This document shows, piece after piece, positions 10,598 through 22,059 of a stretch of 64,000 nt of DNA. The stretch covers positions 3,875,631-3,939,630 of the forward strand of contig SDUX01000001.1 in NCBI GenBank assembly GCA_008729055.1, given 5' to 3'. Within the stretch, counting starts at the first letter, position 1. Every line of letters begins with the position of its first letter. The notes beneath the pieces are model-generated. The model saw only the letters and a list, made by a program, of their open reading frames with translations. It did no database searches and was not told the origin of the DNA. The translations under genes and the position numbers were made by a program. The stretch is from Pyropia haitanensis. Its lineage: Eukaryota; Rhodophyta; Bangiophyceae; Bangiales; Bangiaceae.

Positions 10598-11940
10598 TCA
10601 CGCTGGGCGTGCAAAGACTACCTCGTTGCCCTCCCCCGCGGCCGCCACCATCGCCCGCGTGTACGACGCCTCGTCCACCAGGCCTCCAGCGGCGTCCACC
10701 AGCCGCAGCACCCCCCCCGCGTTGCCCAGCGGCAGGCCCAGCCGGAACGTGCGGCCCTCCCCCGGCTGCAAGAGCACCGCCGCACCGCCACCGCCCGCGG
10801 CGGCACCGCCCAGACGCGCCGACGCGCCCGCACGGGCGCTGCTCAGCGTCCAGTCCGCCACGTCCACAGCGGCCGCGCCGCCGTTGCGCAGCGTCACCGC
10901 CTCGTCCGCGCGCTCCGACCGGCCCACGGGGTTGACCAGCGCCGACGCGATGCGCACGCCGCCGCCACGGCGGCGGCGCCCCTCCCCCTCCCCCCCCCTC
11001 CCAGGCCGGGCGCCCACCGGCGGCACCACGTCCCGCGGCCCGTCAATCGGCCGGCGTTCCGGAAAGCCGTCCCCCCCCCCAGGTTGTCCTCTGGCACCCG
11101 CGGTGCGGGCGCGCCCGGCGGCGTGAACCGCAGCGGGTTGGCGTCGCGGATCGCGTCGGAAAAGACGAGGCCCGTCAGCGCCTCCACCTCCATCACCGTC
11201 ACCTGGTAGGCGCGGAGGTCAAACGCGGGCGCGTCGGCCCCGCGCTTGTCCCGCAGCGCCGCCGCGTCCTGCGCCATGAGGAAGGTCGACACGCCGAGCG
11301 TACCCGCGGGCGTCGCGTACGCGAGGAGCTTGAAAAACGCGGCGGGGACGAGCGCGGGCGGGCCGCGCCGGTCACCCCCGCGGGGCGTCACATACACCGC
11401 CGACGGCGCGTCGGGTGGGCCGTAGACGGGCCCCGTAAAGACGCACAGCCGCCCGTTGGCGTCGGCCTCAAAGTCCTTGACGTAATTCTCCAGCGCGAGC
11501 CACTCGTCCTGGTTGTACGTGTCCCGCTGCAGCGCCGCGTTGGTGTAGGTCATGGACGCGTCCGAAGCGGCCTGCGCTTCCGCGTCGGTGGCGCCCCATG
11601 AGGTGGCTGCCCGCCGCGCCAGGTGCCCCCGGTCGTACGGGTTGCCCGCGTAGTAGTCATTGTCCAGCTGCGCCGCGGCGGGCAGCCGCGGGTCGGTCGA
11701 CCAGCCTGACCGGCCCGTGCGGCGGAGACTACCTTGGTCCACGTTGAGCGCCACCACCACCGCCGCGCGGGTGGCGGTGGACATGGCGAGCGTAAAGTGG
11801 GGGTAGTCGAGGTACGTCGCGTTGCGCAGCGACGGCGCCGAGTAGATGGCCGGCGCGAGGGCGGGGGAGAAGGTGGGCAGGTCCACCGTTAAGCCCGGGA
11901 CGTCGAGGAAGCTGGACAAAAAGCCGCTGATGGACGCCAT
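10598..11940 (-). CDS. DNA/RNA non-specific endonuclease (NucA/EndA type) with carboxyl-terminal lamin-tail domain; one frame break
   Basis: The ATG at 11940 begins MASISGFLSS. Residues about 40-280 form a beta-beta-alpha metal nuclease: YPHFTLAMSTATRAA, then the catalytic motif DRGH (103-106, general-base His106), the metal-binding region TYNQDEWLALENYV (Asn143), and GPVYG (about 170-174). Such enzymes cut single- and double-stranded DNA and RNA. After PEDNLGGG the frame changes in a C10 run (11071-11080). With one extra base the reading continues DGFPERRPIDGPRDVVPPVG and enters a lamin-tail (LTD) domain: VRIASALVNPVGRS, EAVTLRNGGAAAVDVADWTL, LLQPGEGRTFRL, LVDEASY. The protein ends at 10598. 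NucA-LTD fusions are typical of secreted bacterial nucleases, so transfer is plausible. No clear signal peptide is seen at this start; an upstream exon is possible. Confidence 0.85.
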
Positions 11941-13395
11941 CGTCACGAAAGAGAGCAGGGGGGGGAGCGCGGGGGACGACGCAGAGGGGCAAGGGGAATG
12001 GAGGAGGCGGGGGGCGGTGGGGGGGGGGGGGGGTGGACAGGGGGGACGGCAGTGGCTGGACAAGCCGCGTCCCAAGCCTCCGCGACGGCCAGACGGCCAG
12101 CCGCAAGGCCCGCCGACAGCGCCGCGCCGCCCCCCCTTGTATGTACCAGCCACGACGCCGCCCGCCGTCCGCCCCTGGGCGGCGGCGGCCTCTGCCGGCC
12201 CGCGGCGGTCGACGACGACGCACGCGGGCGGCGGCCGGCCAGCTGGCGGCCTGGCCGACGGGCGCCCGCGCGCCGGCCGCGGCGGCGCCGCCGGCGACCA
12301 CGTTGCGCGGCAGGGGCGCCGCCACAGCGGGCGGGGGTTGGGCGGCGCCGCCACACGGGCCGACGGCCGCGGCGGCTGTGGCGGCAGCGGCCCGGACGTA
12401 GAGCTGGGGGCGGCCGGGCGGGTCGGCGCCCTCGCGAGGCGCGCCCGCGCGGTGCGCGGGATCTCGCTGCGCCGCGCGGTGGCGTGAGCGCGGGCATCTC
12501 TTTTATTGGAAGCGTGGTGGACTTTGGCAGAACCTTTGTGTTTGTACAGTACAGCAACTGGGACGGGATGCAAGGCGGTCACACAATCTCTGCCACAGGA
12601 TATCGGCAGGGCAGGGGAAGATTCGGAATCTGGCCCTGCCACGGTGACGTCACACCACCACAATGCCGGCTGTTCATTGGTCTGGAAACGGGAGTGACCA
12701 GAAGGAGCGCCGGACCAGAGTTTGACTGGTCGCGCGCTGTCGGCGCGCGGGCCTACGTATGATCGGGACACGCCCCGGCGCTGAAGCGATGGCCGCGCGC
12801 GCTTGCTCCCGGACGTTTCCGTCGATGCGGGGCGCGCGTTTTCTGCGCGTGCCAGCCACTTCTGCCAACGTCGCGAGCGCCGTGGTGCGATGCTTGCGGC
12901 GGAGTGCGGGGAAGTTTAGCTGAGCGGGAGCGGTAGCCACAGAGGCCAGAGGATACGGAGACTGTCGCCATGGGCGCGGCCGACAAGCGGTGACGGCGGC
13001 GGTCGCCGCGATGGCGCGCGGTAACCGCAGACGCCGTCGCCACTACCACCACGAGCCCACAGCCGCCATCGTCTACTGGCACAGCCCCTGATTGCAAGCT
13101 GCGTGTCGGCTCACTGCCGCGGCCGCCCGAGGTAGCCCTCTCGGCGACCACTTTCTGGCGCTTGTCCGCCCGGACACAAACGCGGGTGGCCGTGGCCGTG
13201 GCAGTGGGGGGCGACAGAGAGCCTGGTACTGGTGGGATTGGCAACAGCGGCTGCGACGGCGGCGGCGGCGCTGCGACGCACACGCGCACCGTAGCACCCT
13301 GCCCACGCCCTCTCTCACGCTGGCGTTCGGTGCGCCGTCGCCACGCACGCGGGTGTGGCGGGGGGAGACCGTCTGCGCCAAAGGCGCACGGCGGC
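11941..13395. other. Intergenic upstream of the nuclease gene
   Basis: 12000-12480 is GC-rich with frames open on both strands; it could include the 5' UTR or an upstream exon of the nuclease. 12480-13390 is more balanced and holds nothing I recognise. Confidence 0.4.
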
Positions 13396-13475
13396 TGCGG
13401 CGCCACAGAGGTGCGGCATCACCAGCGTGCGACGCCACAGGGGTGCGGCGCCACAGGGGTGCGGCGCCACTGGGG
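13396..13475 (+). repeat. 16-bp minisatellite, five copies
   Basis: Five tandem units close to TGCGGCGCCACAGGGG, exactly 16 bases apart; the second copy is the most diverged. The array is upstream of the NSA2 promoter region. Confidence 0.85.
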
Positions 13476-13706
13476 ACGCCGGCGGCGGCGGCTGTGGCGG
13501 ACACGAAAGAAACCCGAGAAGGTACAAGTCACGAGACGAGGACGTGCGCGGTGGGCGTGATATGTGCATCGGGTCGGCCAGCATGAAGCGATCTCGCTGG
13601 AAACGCCGTCTGGGCGGTAAACCGCCGGGACTTTCGCGAAAAGTGCATCATTTAATGAAATGTGTGTAAGCTTCCAGAAGGCGACGCGACGAACGTGGCA
13701 AATTAA

Positions 13707-13713
13707 TATAAAT
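13707..13713 (+). promoter_or_regulatory. TATA-like element upstream of NSA2
   Basis: TATAAAT within an unusually AT-rich stretch (13698-13722), about 265 bp before the NSA2 start. Its contrast with the GC-rich surroundings and its position make it a fair core-promoter candidate. Confidence 0.4.
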
Positions 13714-13977
13714 GTTAGAAGTTGAATGGGATTCCAGGATTGTAGGTCCTGCTCAGGGTTGGAGCCGACGTCGAGGCCCTCGTCGTTTCGCCCGCTCTTC
13801 GCGACGCGTCTGCTCCTGCGTGGCGGCCTGGTTCTCCCCTCCGCTGGCGCTGATCGGACCCCGTTTCTGCCCGGTTCGACTACTCGGCAGTCGCGCTTTC
13901 AGCCTTGGCGGCATCCTGTCGCTGTCGGCTGGGCCACCCGTTCTGGCGCCGGGCGTCCCGCCCACCCCACCAGTACC

Positions 13978-14760
13978 ATGCCCCAGGGCGACTACATCGA
14001 GCTCGCGCGCAAGCGCCACGGCTACCGCCTCGACCACCATGAGCGCACTCGCAAGGCCGAGGCCCGCGCCCCGCGCCGCGCGGCGGCGTATGCGCACAAG
14101 GTGACGGGCATCAAGGCCAAGATCCACCACAAGCGCCGCTACGCCGAAAAGGCGGCGATGAAGAAGACGCTCGCGCTGGCCGCAGAAAAGTCGGTGCGGC
14201 GGGCGGACAAGTCGGCCGCCCCCGACGGCGCCGTCCCCGCGTACCTGCTGGACCGGGAGGCAGCGACGCGGAGCAAGGTGCTGTCCAACACCATCAAACA
14301 AAAGAGGAAGGAGAAGGGTGGCAAGTGGGACGTGCCGCTGCCGCGGGTCAAGCCCGTCGCCGACGATGAGGTGTTCAAGGTCATCAAGACGGGCAAGCGA
14401 AAGGCGAAGCAGTGGAAGCGGATGGTGACCAAGGCGACGTTTGTCGGTGAGGGCTACACCCGCAAGCCGCCAAAGTACGAGCGCTTTATCCGGCCGACAG
14501 GGATGCGGTTCACCAAGGCGCACGTGACGCACCCTGAACTCAAGACCACCTTTTGCTGCGACCTGCTGGGCGTGAAGAAGAACCCGCAGAGCACCATGTA
14601 TACGCAGCTGGGGGTCATCACCAAGGGCACTATCGTGGAGGTGAACGTGAGCGACCTCGGACTCGTCACAAATACGGGCAAGGTGGCGTGGGGCAAACTC
14701 GCACAAGTGACCAACAACCCAGAGAATGACGGGTGCATCAACGCGGTGCTCATTGTGTAG
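13978..14760 (+). CDS. NSA2: Ribosome biogenesis protein NSA2 (TINP1), complete
   Basis: 260 residues, matching the family's usual length, from ATG in AGTACCATGC to TAG. NSA2 is a nucleolar assembly factor of the 60S pre-ribosome required for 27S pre-rRNA processing; its carboxyl half has the S8e-like beta fold. Diagnostic stretches are colinear with the family throughout: [19 protein letters not shown] at the start, [102 protein letters not shown] and [15 protein letters not shown]. An in-frame start at 13726 would add an unrelated Arg-rich leader and is not needed. No introns or frame breaks, in contrast to most conserved genes in the window; its sequence lacks long homopolymers. Confidence 0.97.
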   Translation: MPQGDYIELARKRHGYRLDHHERTRKAEARAPRRAAAYAHKVTGIKAKIHHKRRYAEKAAMKKTLALAAEKSVRRADKSAAPDGAVPAYLLDREAATRSKVLSNTIKQKRKEKGGKWDVPLPRVKPVADDEVFKVIKTGKRKAKQWKRMVTKATFVGEGYTRKPPKYERFIRPTGMRFTKAHVTHPELKTTFCCDLLGVKKNPQSTMYTQLGVITKGTIVEVNVSDLGLVTNTGKVAWGKLAQVTNNPENDGCINAVLIV

Positions 14761-15428
14761 GTGCCGTGTAAAGCAAATTGTAATGTACTCCTGTTGTACG
14801 CTACACCGTCGCGGGCCTGTTGTCTTGGTGCCGCAAGACACCTCGGGTGTGTCAGTCGTGCGTGACCGCTGCAGTCGTTGAAACAGTGCTCCACGCGTGG
14901 CCACAGATGCGCTTTCTTTTTATTCCTCTTCGTCCGCCGCCACGCGTCGCGGCAACAGCGGCCCACACCAAGAGCGCATCAGAGAAGCGACAGCGTGGTA
15001 TTCCTGACGCGGCCCGCGCATCACGGCACGAGAGCGCACACCCATCAACACACGGAACCACGTGAGTTGGAACGACATACGAGTCCATCCAGGTACGGAG
15101 TAGCTCAGAGCGCCACGTTGGGAACACAGCGTACACGGCACACAAGAAAAGAGCAGAGGAGCACAGGCGACACAAGCAAGAACAAAAAAAAAATAAGGCA
15201 ATGACGGCGATGACGACGCGAGACAAACCGCGGACGCTCCAAGGATGGAGACAATCGAGGAACACCGTACCAACCCAGCAGCCCACCACCGGGAAACGAA
15301 GCATGCATGCCAAAAAAACAGCTCCCAAACATCGCCGCAAAAAAAATAACGCTCTCCCCCTTCCTCACCCCCACCCACCAGCCAAGATGCATACAGCCGC
15401 CAGTGGCGACCAACGCCACCACAGCGGC
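14761..15428. other. Intergenic between convergent NSA2 and MYB genes
   Basis: Shared 3' flank of two convergent genes, moderately A-rich around 15160-15360. No coding signal or clear terminator motif is seen. Confidence 0.5.
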
Positions 15429-18167
15429 TCACGACCACTTCGCGTCCTGCAGCTGCATGGCCACAGCCTGGGGCTCCTCCAGATCCTCCACCGCAGACAG
15501 GCCAGCGAGGTGGTCAAAGCTCCCAATCACGTATGGGGCGTGGTCGCTGCTGGGCGCGACTCCAATGCCAAAGCCCAGGCCGCCGCTGCTGCCGCCGACA
15601 CCGGCACCCGCCATGGACAGCGCTGGCCCACCGTTGCGGTAAACATGGGAGCCATCCACGTCATTCAGCTCGGGGGGCACCAGCCCCAGCAGGCGCTCCG
15701 ACGAAGGCGACTCGGCGAGGCCCCGCAGTGTCGGCATCCCAGACAGCAGCGACAGCACCGAGTTACTTCGCCGCACCGTCGTGGATGCAAGCCCCGCAGC
15801 GGTGCCCGCGGCGGCGGCCGCGCCGGACGAGCTGCCGGCGGCGCCGGCGCCTCCGGCCACGCCGACCCCTGCAGGACCCGCCGTGCTACTAATCGCACCC
15901 GTGCCGGTGCGGGGCAGCGCAAAGCCTGACGAGGAAACGAGCGGGCGCTGAAGAAAGGGGAGCTCGCTCAGCAACACGCTGCTGCTGCCGCTTCTCCGCA
16001 GCGGCGGGCGGCCGCCCAGCAACAGCTCCGCCTGCGTTTCATCCAGGCCGCCGACGGCGCCGACACCCCCGAGGTTGTCCCCACCGCCGTGCACCTTGAC
16101 GCCACCGTCCGCACCCACCTCCCCAGATGCCGCCGCCTCGTCGCGAACCACCAACTCACCAGCAGCGGACGGCACGGCGGTCTCTTTCGGGGAGGCAGGC
16201 GCCGCGGGTCCACCGTTTGGCGTCGCCACCAGCCCCGCACCGGTCGGCGTCATCCCCAACGCCGCTGCGACCACCGCACTACCTGACCTCACAGGCAACT
16301 CCTGCGAGGCGCTCGCACCAGCCGCACCAGGACGCGCCCCACCAGCAGGCGTATGCGCCACCGGCGCCGAGCTACTGCGCGCGCGCTTGCCGGCGCGGCT
16401 GCGCTTCGGGCTTTGGCCTTTGCGGGCCATGACCCCACCCGACCGCTTGTCCGTCGCCAAGGCGGCCGCGGCGGCAGCAGCCGTCGTAGCAGCCTGTCCA
16501 ATCGCGCCCGCTGCGCGGGCAGCCGCCCCTGGCGGAGAGATTCCCGCGTAGCGGGCACCTGGCGGGGCGACCACGCCACTACCCGCCGCGGCGGCTTGAG
16601 CGGTCCCTCGACCGGCCGCTGCGCCAGGGCTCAGCCCCACCGACGGCTTGACATCCTTACCCGCCGACGCCGCAGACGCTGCCGGCGCCGCCATCGTCGA
16701 TGCCGATGCATTTGCTGCCGCCGCCGTCCCAGCTCTGCGCGCACCTGCCGCACCCGCACTAGAGGCGGTGTTGCCCCCCGTGTGGGAGCCGCCCCCATGG
16801 GCGCCAGGCAATGGCGCGGAAGAGGAGGACGCGGCGCCCGCGGCGCCCCCCGTCCCGGCCGCAGCAGCGCCCGCCGAGCCGCCACCCGCCGAGTTGGCCT
16901 TCTCCTTCTCCCGCAACAGCCGCAAGTTGTACTTTTGTTGATGTGTCCGCACCTGAGTGGCAGAGCGGGAACCAACGTGACGCGCAATGCCCTTGATGTC
17001 CTTGGCTCCAAACTGGCGGAGGCCATCCAGGAAACGCGCGTGCTCCTCTGCCGTCCAGTAACGGGAAGTGCCGCCCTTCTTGGCGCCACCCGCCGCTGCA
17101 CCTCCCGACGCTGGTGTCGCCGCCGCCGTAGGCGGTGCGGCTGGGGCTGCCGTCGTCGCCGCCGCCGCGCCGCCCGACGCCGGCGTCACGGCGGCTGATC
17201 CCCCAGGCACCGCCGCAGTCGTCGGGCCCGGCCGAGACGCTGCCGCGACAGTTGCCTGAGGTGGGGGCACCCCCGCCGGCGGCTGCAATGGCGACGGCGC
17301 CGACAGGGAGAGCCCACCAGTCGCGGATGGCAGCGACAGCGTGGAAGACACCAGCAGCGACGAGGGCGAGGCGGCTGGCCCGCGCACACCAACCGGACGC
17401 AAGTCCCCCGTGGGAGGCGCACCCGGTAGCGAGAGCGCACCCGATGACGGCGCGGCGCTGGCGGCGATGGAAGAGGCGCCGCCCCCTAAGGGCACCCCAG
17501 CTGGAACACCCACCAGCACCGGGCGTGGCGGTGCCGGCTCTGGCGGCAAGCCCGTCGCCGGCGACGCGGCGCCAATGGGAAAGCCCATCGCGGCGGCGCC
17601 GCCGACGCCGACCAGGGGGCCCCCAACAGCGGGTGTCCCAAAAGACGGCATCGCCGCCGGTCCGCCGCGGGCAATGCGACGGAGGCGCGCAATCTCGGCT
17701 TGGCTGCTCGCCAGCTGCACCTCGAGGGAGTGGATTTGCTGCTGCTGCTGTATCAGCACTGCGTGGGTGGCAAACTGGGTCTCGTCCCCACCAGTGGGAG
17801 CGGGTGTCGTAGTCGCGGGCACCCCGCCGAGCGGCGCGATCGAGGTGACCGCCGTCGCCGGCGTGGTAGCGCCCATCCCAGCGTCCGTGGCGGGGGTCCC
17901 GCCACCACCGCCCGCCGCGCCCACCGCGTCCGCACCAGCCACAGGTGGAGGTGGCGGGGACGCCGCAACAGCAGCTGCAGCCGCCTCGGCGACGGCGCCT
18001 GCGCTGCTCGGGGCGCTATCACTCAAAGCCGGGAGAGCTATGGGCGGGTCAGGTAACGCCGCCGCCAGAGCAGCCGTGTCGGCCGATATCAACGGCTTGG
18101 GCTCCTCCGCTGGTACCGCTGACGGGACAGCCTCAGGGGCGCCGCTTGGTGGAATGAGTGGTGACAT
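15429..18167 (-). CDS. MYB-related (single SANT repeat) transcription regulator, single exon
   Basis: About 912 residues from the ATG at 18167; an in-frame ATG nine codons upstream is also possible. Two ordered islands stand in a long Ala/Gly/Pro/Ser-rich disordered chain. Near residues 138-166 is a Gln-rich amphipathic coiled coil (LIQQQQQIHSLEVQ, SQAEIARLRRI). Near 369-415 is a MYB/SANT helix-turn-helix: RYWTAEEHARFLDGLRQFG, KDIKGIARHVGSRSATQVRT, HQQKYNLRLL. Spacing of the three tryptophan-position residues and the THQQKYN end match the plant and algal single-repeat SHAQKYF class, so DNA binding in the nucleus is expected. A basic KRSRAGKRARSSS stretch later could be a nuclear localisation signal. 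Targets are unknown. The whole reading frame is open, without the frame breaks seen in neighbours. Confidence 0.85.
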   Translation of the reverse strand: MSPLIPPSGAPEAVPSAVPAEEPKPLISADTAALAAALPDPPIALPALSDSAPSSAGAVAEAAAAAVAASPPPPPVAGADAVGAAGGGGGTPATDAGMGATTPATAVTSIAPLGGVPATTTPAPTGGDETQFATHAVLIQQQQQIHSLEVQLASSQAEIARLRRIARGGPAAMPSFGTPAVGGPLVGVGGAAAMGFPIGAASPATGLPPEPAPPRPVLVGVPAGVPLGGGASSIAASAAPSSGALSLPGAPPTGDLRPVGVRGPAASPSSLLVSSTLSLPSATGGLSLSAPSPLQPPAGVPPPQATVAAASRPGPTTAAVPGGSAAVTPASGGAAAATTAAPAAPPTAAATPASGGAAAGGAKKGGTSRYWTAEEHARFLDGLRQFGAKDIKGIARHVGSRSATQVRTHQQKYNLRLLREKEKANSAGGGSAGAAAAGTGGAAGAASSSSAPLPGAHGGGSHTGGNTASSAGAAGARRAGTAAAANASASTMAAPAASAASAGKDVKPSVGLSPGAAAGRGTAQAAAAGSGVVAPPGARYAGISPPGAAARAAGAIGQAATTAAAAAAALATDKRSGGVMARKGQSPKRSRAGKRARSSSAPVAHTPAGGARPGAAGASASQELPVRSGSAVVAAALGMTPTGAGLVATPNGGPAAPASPKETAVPSAAGELVVRDEAAASGEVGADGGVKVHGGGDNLGGVGAVGGLDETQAELLLGGRPPLRRSGSSSVLLSELPFLQRPLVSSSGFALPRTGTGAISSTAGPAGVGVAGGAGAAGSSSGAAAAAGTAAGLASTTVRRSNSVLSLLSGMPTLRGLAESPSSERLLGLVPPELNDVDGSHVYRNGGPALSMAGAGVGGSSGGLGFGIGVAPSSDHAPYVIGSFDHLAGLSAVEDLEEPQAVAMQLQDAKWS

Positions 18168-21100
18168 GGCTGCCGTCCTACGCAACAGCACCACCGCTCA
18201 CAAAGAGTCGGCAGCGGACGCCGTCGTAGCTGCCACAGGTAGGTGGGCGCGTAGTCCACCGGCACGCGCTGCCGCCACACCAGCCGATGCACATGCGATG
18301 GGGCCGCCAAGCCGGCCGCACAACCGCGAGTACACGGTTATAGGCACAGGCTTGCAAGGACAATGAAAAAGCACAAGAACGAGGCAACGTCAACACAAAA
18401 ATGCACAATAGTACACTAGGGCGTGAGGGGGTGGAGCAGGAGAGAGGGCAAAAGGGGGGAGATACAAGCTCCCCCCGCCCGCACAGGCGACCCAAAGCCT
18501 GCAACCAGCGGCGCAGCGAGAGACGATGACGCCGGCCGCCTCTTCCCGTTCAATCCACCCCCTGCCAGGAGCGTGACGACGGCAAGGCCGCCACCAGACT
18601 GGCAACGGCCCCCTACGCAGCGGGCGGGCGGGAGGGAGCTCAGGCCACCGCCACGTCGGGTCGGCGAAAGGGAGCCGCTCGCAATCGCCGGGTGCGGCAC
18701 GCACGAGCTCCCGCCCCCGCAGGGCAAACGCTGTCAGGCTCTGCGACTGCAGACCGTGGCGGGAGGTGGCGACGATGGCAGGGAGGGGCGACGCAACAGA
18801 AGGGGGGGGGGGGGGGGGGGGGGGGGGGGGTGGGTGCGACGTGCGGGCGCCCCCCGACCGACCGCACCACGCGAGCCACGCTTGGGGGAGGTTGCGCGGC
18901 ACGCGCGCGGGTGGGGTGGTGGCAATGCCGTCAGACACTGGGTCCGTGCTGCGCGGAGACCCAGGGGGTACGGTCAAGAGGCGGACGATGTGGGAGGGGG
19001 GAGGGGAGCAGGGGGGGAGGGGAGGGGGAGAGGACGACGCCGCCGGCGTGACCGCGCCGGCCGAGCCGCGGGCGCGTGGCGGCGGCGGGGACGGCGTGGT
19101 CGCGGAGCGGGCGGGCACACCCCAACCCCAACGTGCGCCAGCCTCCCCCCTCGCTTGGGTACCAATCCGCCCGACCGTCTCCGCTCAGGTCAGGTGCAAG
19201 GGGCGGGGCTGGGCCTTTGGCCCGCCTGCGACCCGCCTTCTGGCCCCCCCCTCACGCCGGGTGGGGGCGTAAGGGAAAAAAACGTGAATCGCGGATGAGC
19301 GGCGGGCCAGGGGGTTGGCGGGCAGTGGACCGGCGCGGGGCCCCCCTGCCCCTGGCCGCGCTGCGCGTATCTGTGCATCCGTCGTCGTCGGCGCCGCCGC
19401 CCCCACGTGCAACCGGGGCCGCGACGGTCAAGGGAAGGGCAGCGTGTGGGGTTTTCGTGATTTGGTGTCAACAGTACCGCCCATAAATGTACACTTGTAC
19501 TGTACTGCCGTGTTCATGCCGGTGTCGCGGCCGCTGCGCTCGTCGGTCTCAGTCGCCTGACGGCCATTGGCGGACCAGTACTGGAAATGCTAATTCCTGG
19601 AAGACAACGACGGTGACAGATGTTGTCGAAGCGTCTGTGCGCTGTGACTGCAGCCGCCACCAAACGAGGCACCGCTGCTCCACTCACTCCCATAGAGCGA
19701 GTCGTCACAGGGTATCCTATCACCACCAAACGAAGCACAGCTTGTGACCAGCGAGTGTACTTGCGTGTCACCATGTGCTCCAGCTCTTCCAGCCCACATC
19801 CACACTTTGCGACCCATCCATGTCCCTCATCCTCCGTTTTGTTGTCAAAGTGCGCGTGTCCACCACTATCCCTGGCTTGACTGTGTTGCAGAAATTTAAT
19901 CAGCGCTAAAACGCGGCAGTCGTAGTCCGCCGCACAACTAGTCGGCTTTTCCTTTGAGAAGACCCGACGGCTGCCTGTTTTCTGAGCGGCCGGCATCCCC
20001 ACTGCGCCGTCTGTCTGGAAGTAGAGACGGGGACGAGATTGGCGCTGCAAGGCGCGCGTTGATACCAGAAACTCGACAGGTCCGCGTTCGTGGCGTCTTT
20101 ATGGAGCGGGAGCAGGCTCAGTTGCGGACCTGGGCTGGACGTGGCGCGAGCGGCCTCCCCTCTTGGACAAACATGGAACGCAGTCCCACAAGTCTCAAGA
20201 AACTATAGTAGTTGATCCATTTCATGGCAACTAGTACACATGCCGCCATCAATATACGGACGCAGTACAGCGAGTACAACGACATTGTACTGCTCCAAAG
20301 TTTCCGGCCACCATGCTAATCCCAGCGGAACAGAAGACGGCACGCGGAAGAAGGCCTGAGCTGTGTGTGATCAAGGCCAAAACCCATTCACTTTGGTCCA
20401 TCCCTGGAGGGGCGGGGGTGGTGACCGACAACATTCCACGGTCCCGGTCCCTCCGCGGCGTCCTGAGTGGTCCCCAGCCCTTTATTGCGCGCGCACCGCT
20501 GGCCCGGGCGGGCGCCACCGGCAGGTCCACGCCCCCGTCGAGGCCGCCGCCTCTTGCGCGCCGAGGCGAGACCGCGACACACCCCCCCCGCCGAGCGCTT
20601 GGTGGCGGGGCGGCGGGCGGGCGCAGCCAATCCCGAGAGGCCTCCCCACGGCTGTGGCTGCAAACAAACAGACAGCACCGCGCGCGCGGCCGCCGCGACC
20701 ACCGACGCGTTGGTTCTCGACCGGCGGTGGCCCTCCAGTTTCATACCCCGCCGCCCCCCCCCCCCCCCCCCCCCCACAGCTGCCGCCAGCGAGATGTCCC
20801 AACAGGAATGTAGTTGACCGCCGCGTCGGGGGCCGGCAGCCGCAGCCGGCCGCCGCCGCAGCGCGTCGGGCCCCCCGCGCGGTCGCGACACGGGTGGCGC
20901 TTGGATAAACACCTCACGCCATTGGCTGCCGGCTCATGTCGCGGCGGCCGACGGCCTGCCATGTGGCTGGCCCTGGCCCCCCGGCACACGTCCCGCGATG
21001 CGGCCGCGGGAGAGGCGGGGCGACGCGGTCCGGCGCCGCAAAATACAGGAAAATTAACATAGGAAGTCGACCGGGCGACGCGGACACAGGCAGCGTCCGC

Positions 21101-22059
21101 CGGTCCAAGGAAATGTCCGCCTGGCCACCGCGCCCGTCCGCCTCGTCGCATTGCATCTGGTCTGTTGGTTGGCGCCACGACCACGGGAGGTGGCGTACCC
21201 ACCACCCCAATCCGCCGTGTGTGGTCCAGAACGTGGTGTCCGTTGGCGGTGAAGGACGAGCGGCGATCAACGGTCGCCGCAAGGTTGCGTGCGCGTGGTC
21301 GAACGGGCAGGTGGACCTCCCGCGTGCCATGCATTGGTTTCTGGTGTGTCCTCAAGGACGGGAGGGTGCTCAGCGGGACACTCCCCACCCTAGATTTTCG
21401 CTTTGTTCTTCTTCTCAGTATCGGCCCACACGTGGTGCTGCAACGGGGACGCTGTGTGGACCGGAAAGTCAACATGCAGCGTCAGGCATCGCTTGGGTTC
21501 TCGCGGCGGCGGGGCATCGGGGCCTGGTGTCCCCCATTTGGACCAGCTGCTGGTGGGCGGCTCTGGCTCACAGATCCGCCGTGGATCCCGCCCGGTCGTG
21601 GGAGAGTTGGGGCACCAGTCTCCGCAAGGACGCAGCGGAGGGGGGGGTTGCGCATATCGGTCTCGCGACATGACGATCAGTGTCAGGCCACCGGACGTTT
21701 GTTCTAAATGGGGGGTCTGGTGCGAGCAGTTGCGGTAGTGGGGCGCGTCCGCGGGACTCGTACCTGAAAATATCTGTGAATATATCTCGCAGGGCGGTCT
21801 TGTGAACCGAGATGACAGCGAGGCGTGTACGGGCTGTCTGCGTCGGACAGAAAGTGTACGTCTAAGTACAAAGAGTTGAACCTTCAGTTTGTGTAGTTCC
21901 CTAAATGTCGCAGGGAGTATCGAAAGTTGTGTCAGGTTGGAGACGCATCGAGCGGATCACCCTCGCCCGACGCGTCGCCGTCTTGGCGGTCGCGGTCTTT
22001 CCCGCCCGCCTCGCCGGCTGCCGCGGTGCCGCCCCGCCGCGGTCCCGGCGGCGGCGACC
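18168..22059. other. Long intergenic region between the MYB gene and ELP2
   Basis: 18.4-19.3 kb is GC-rich with long G runs; 19.4-20.3 kb and 21.0-21.9 kb are more balanced. I examined the longer frames (for example 19514-20050 minus and 21165-21707 plus) and found no recognisable protein. Promoters of the divergent MYB and ELP2 genes should be at the two ends. Confidence 0.5.
18802..18830 (+). repeat. Longest G homopolymer in the window (29 G)
   Basis: An uninterrupted run of 29 G. A tract of this length can form G-quadruplexes and is liable to length error in sequencing. Confidence 0.95.

Noticed and set aside
9449..10614. Upstream extension of the SYS1 reading frame to 10614
   Set aside because: The frame is open only by composition; SYS1 family proteins begin close to the GSFYGREPFDP motif, so the extra 400 codons are not credible.
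19514..20050. Minus-strand 178-codon frame with mixed residues
   Set aside because: No recognisable fold or motif, no splice context, and overlapping frames look equally plausible.
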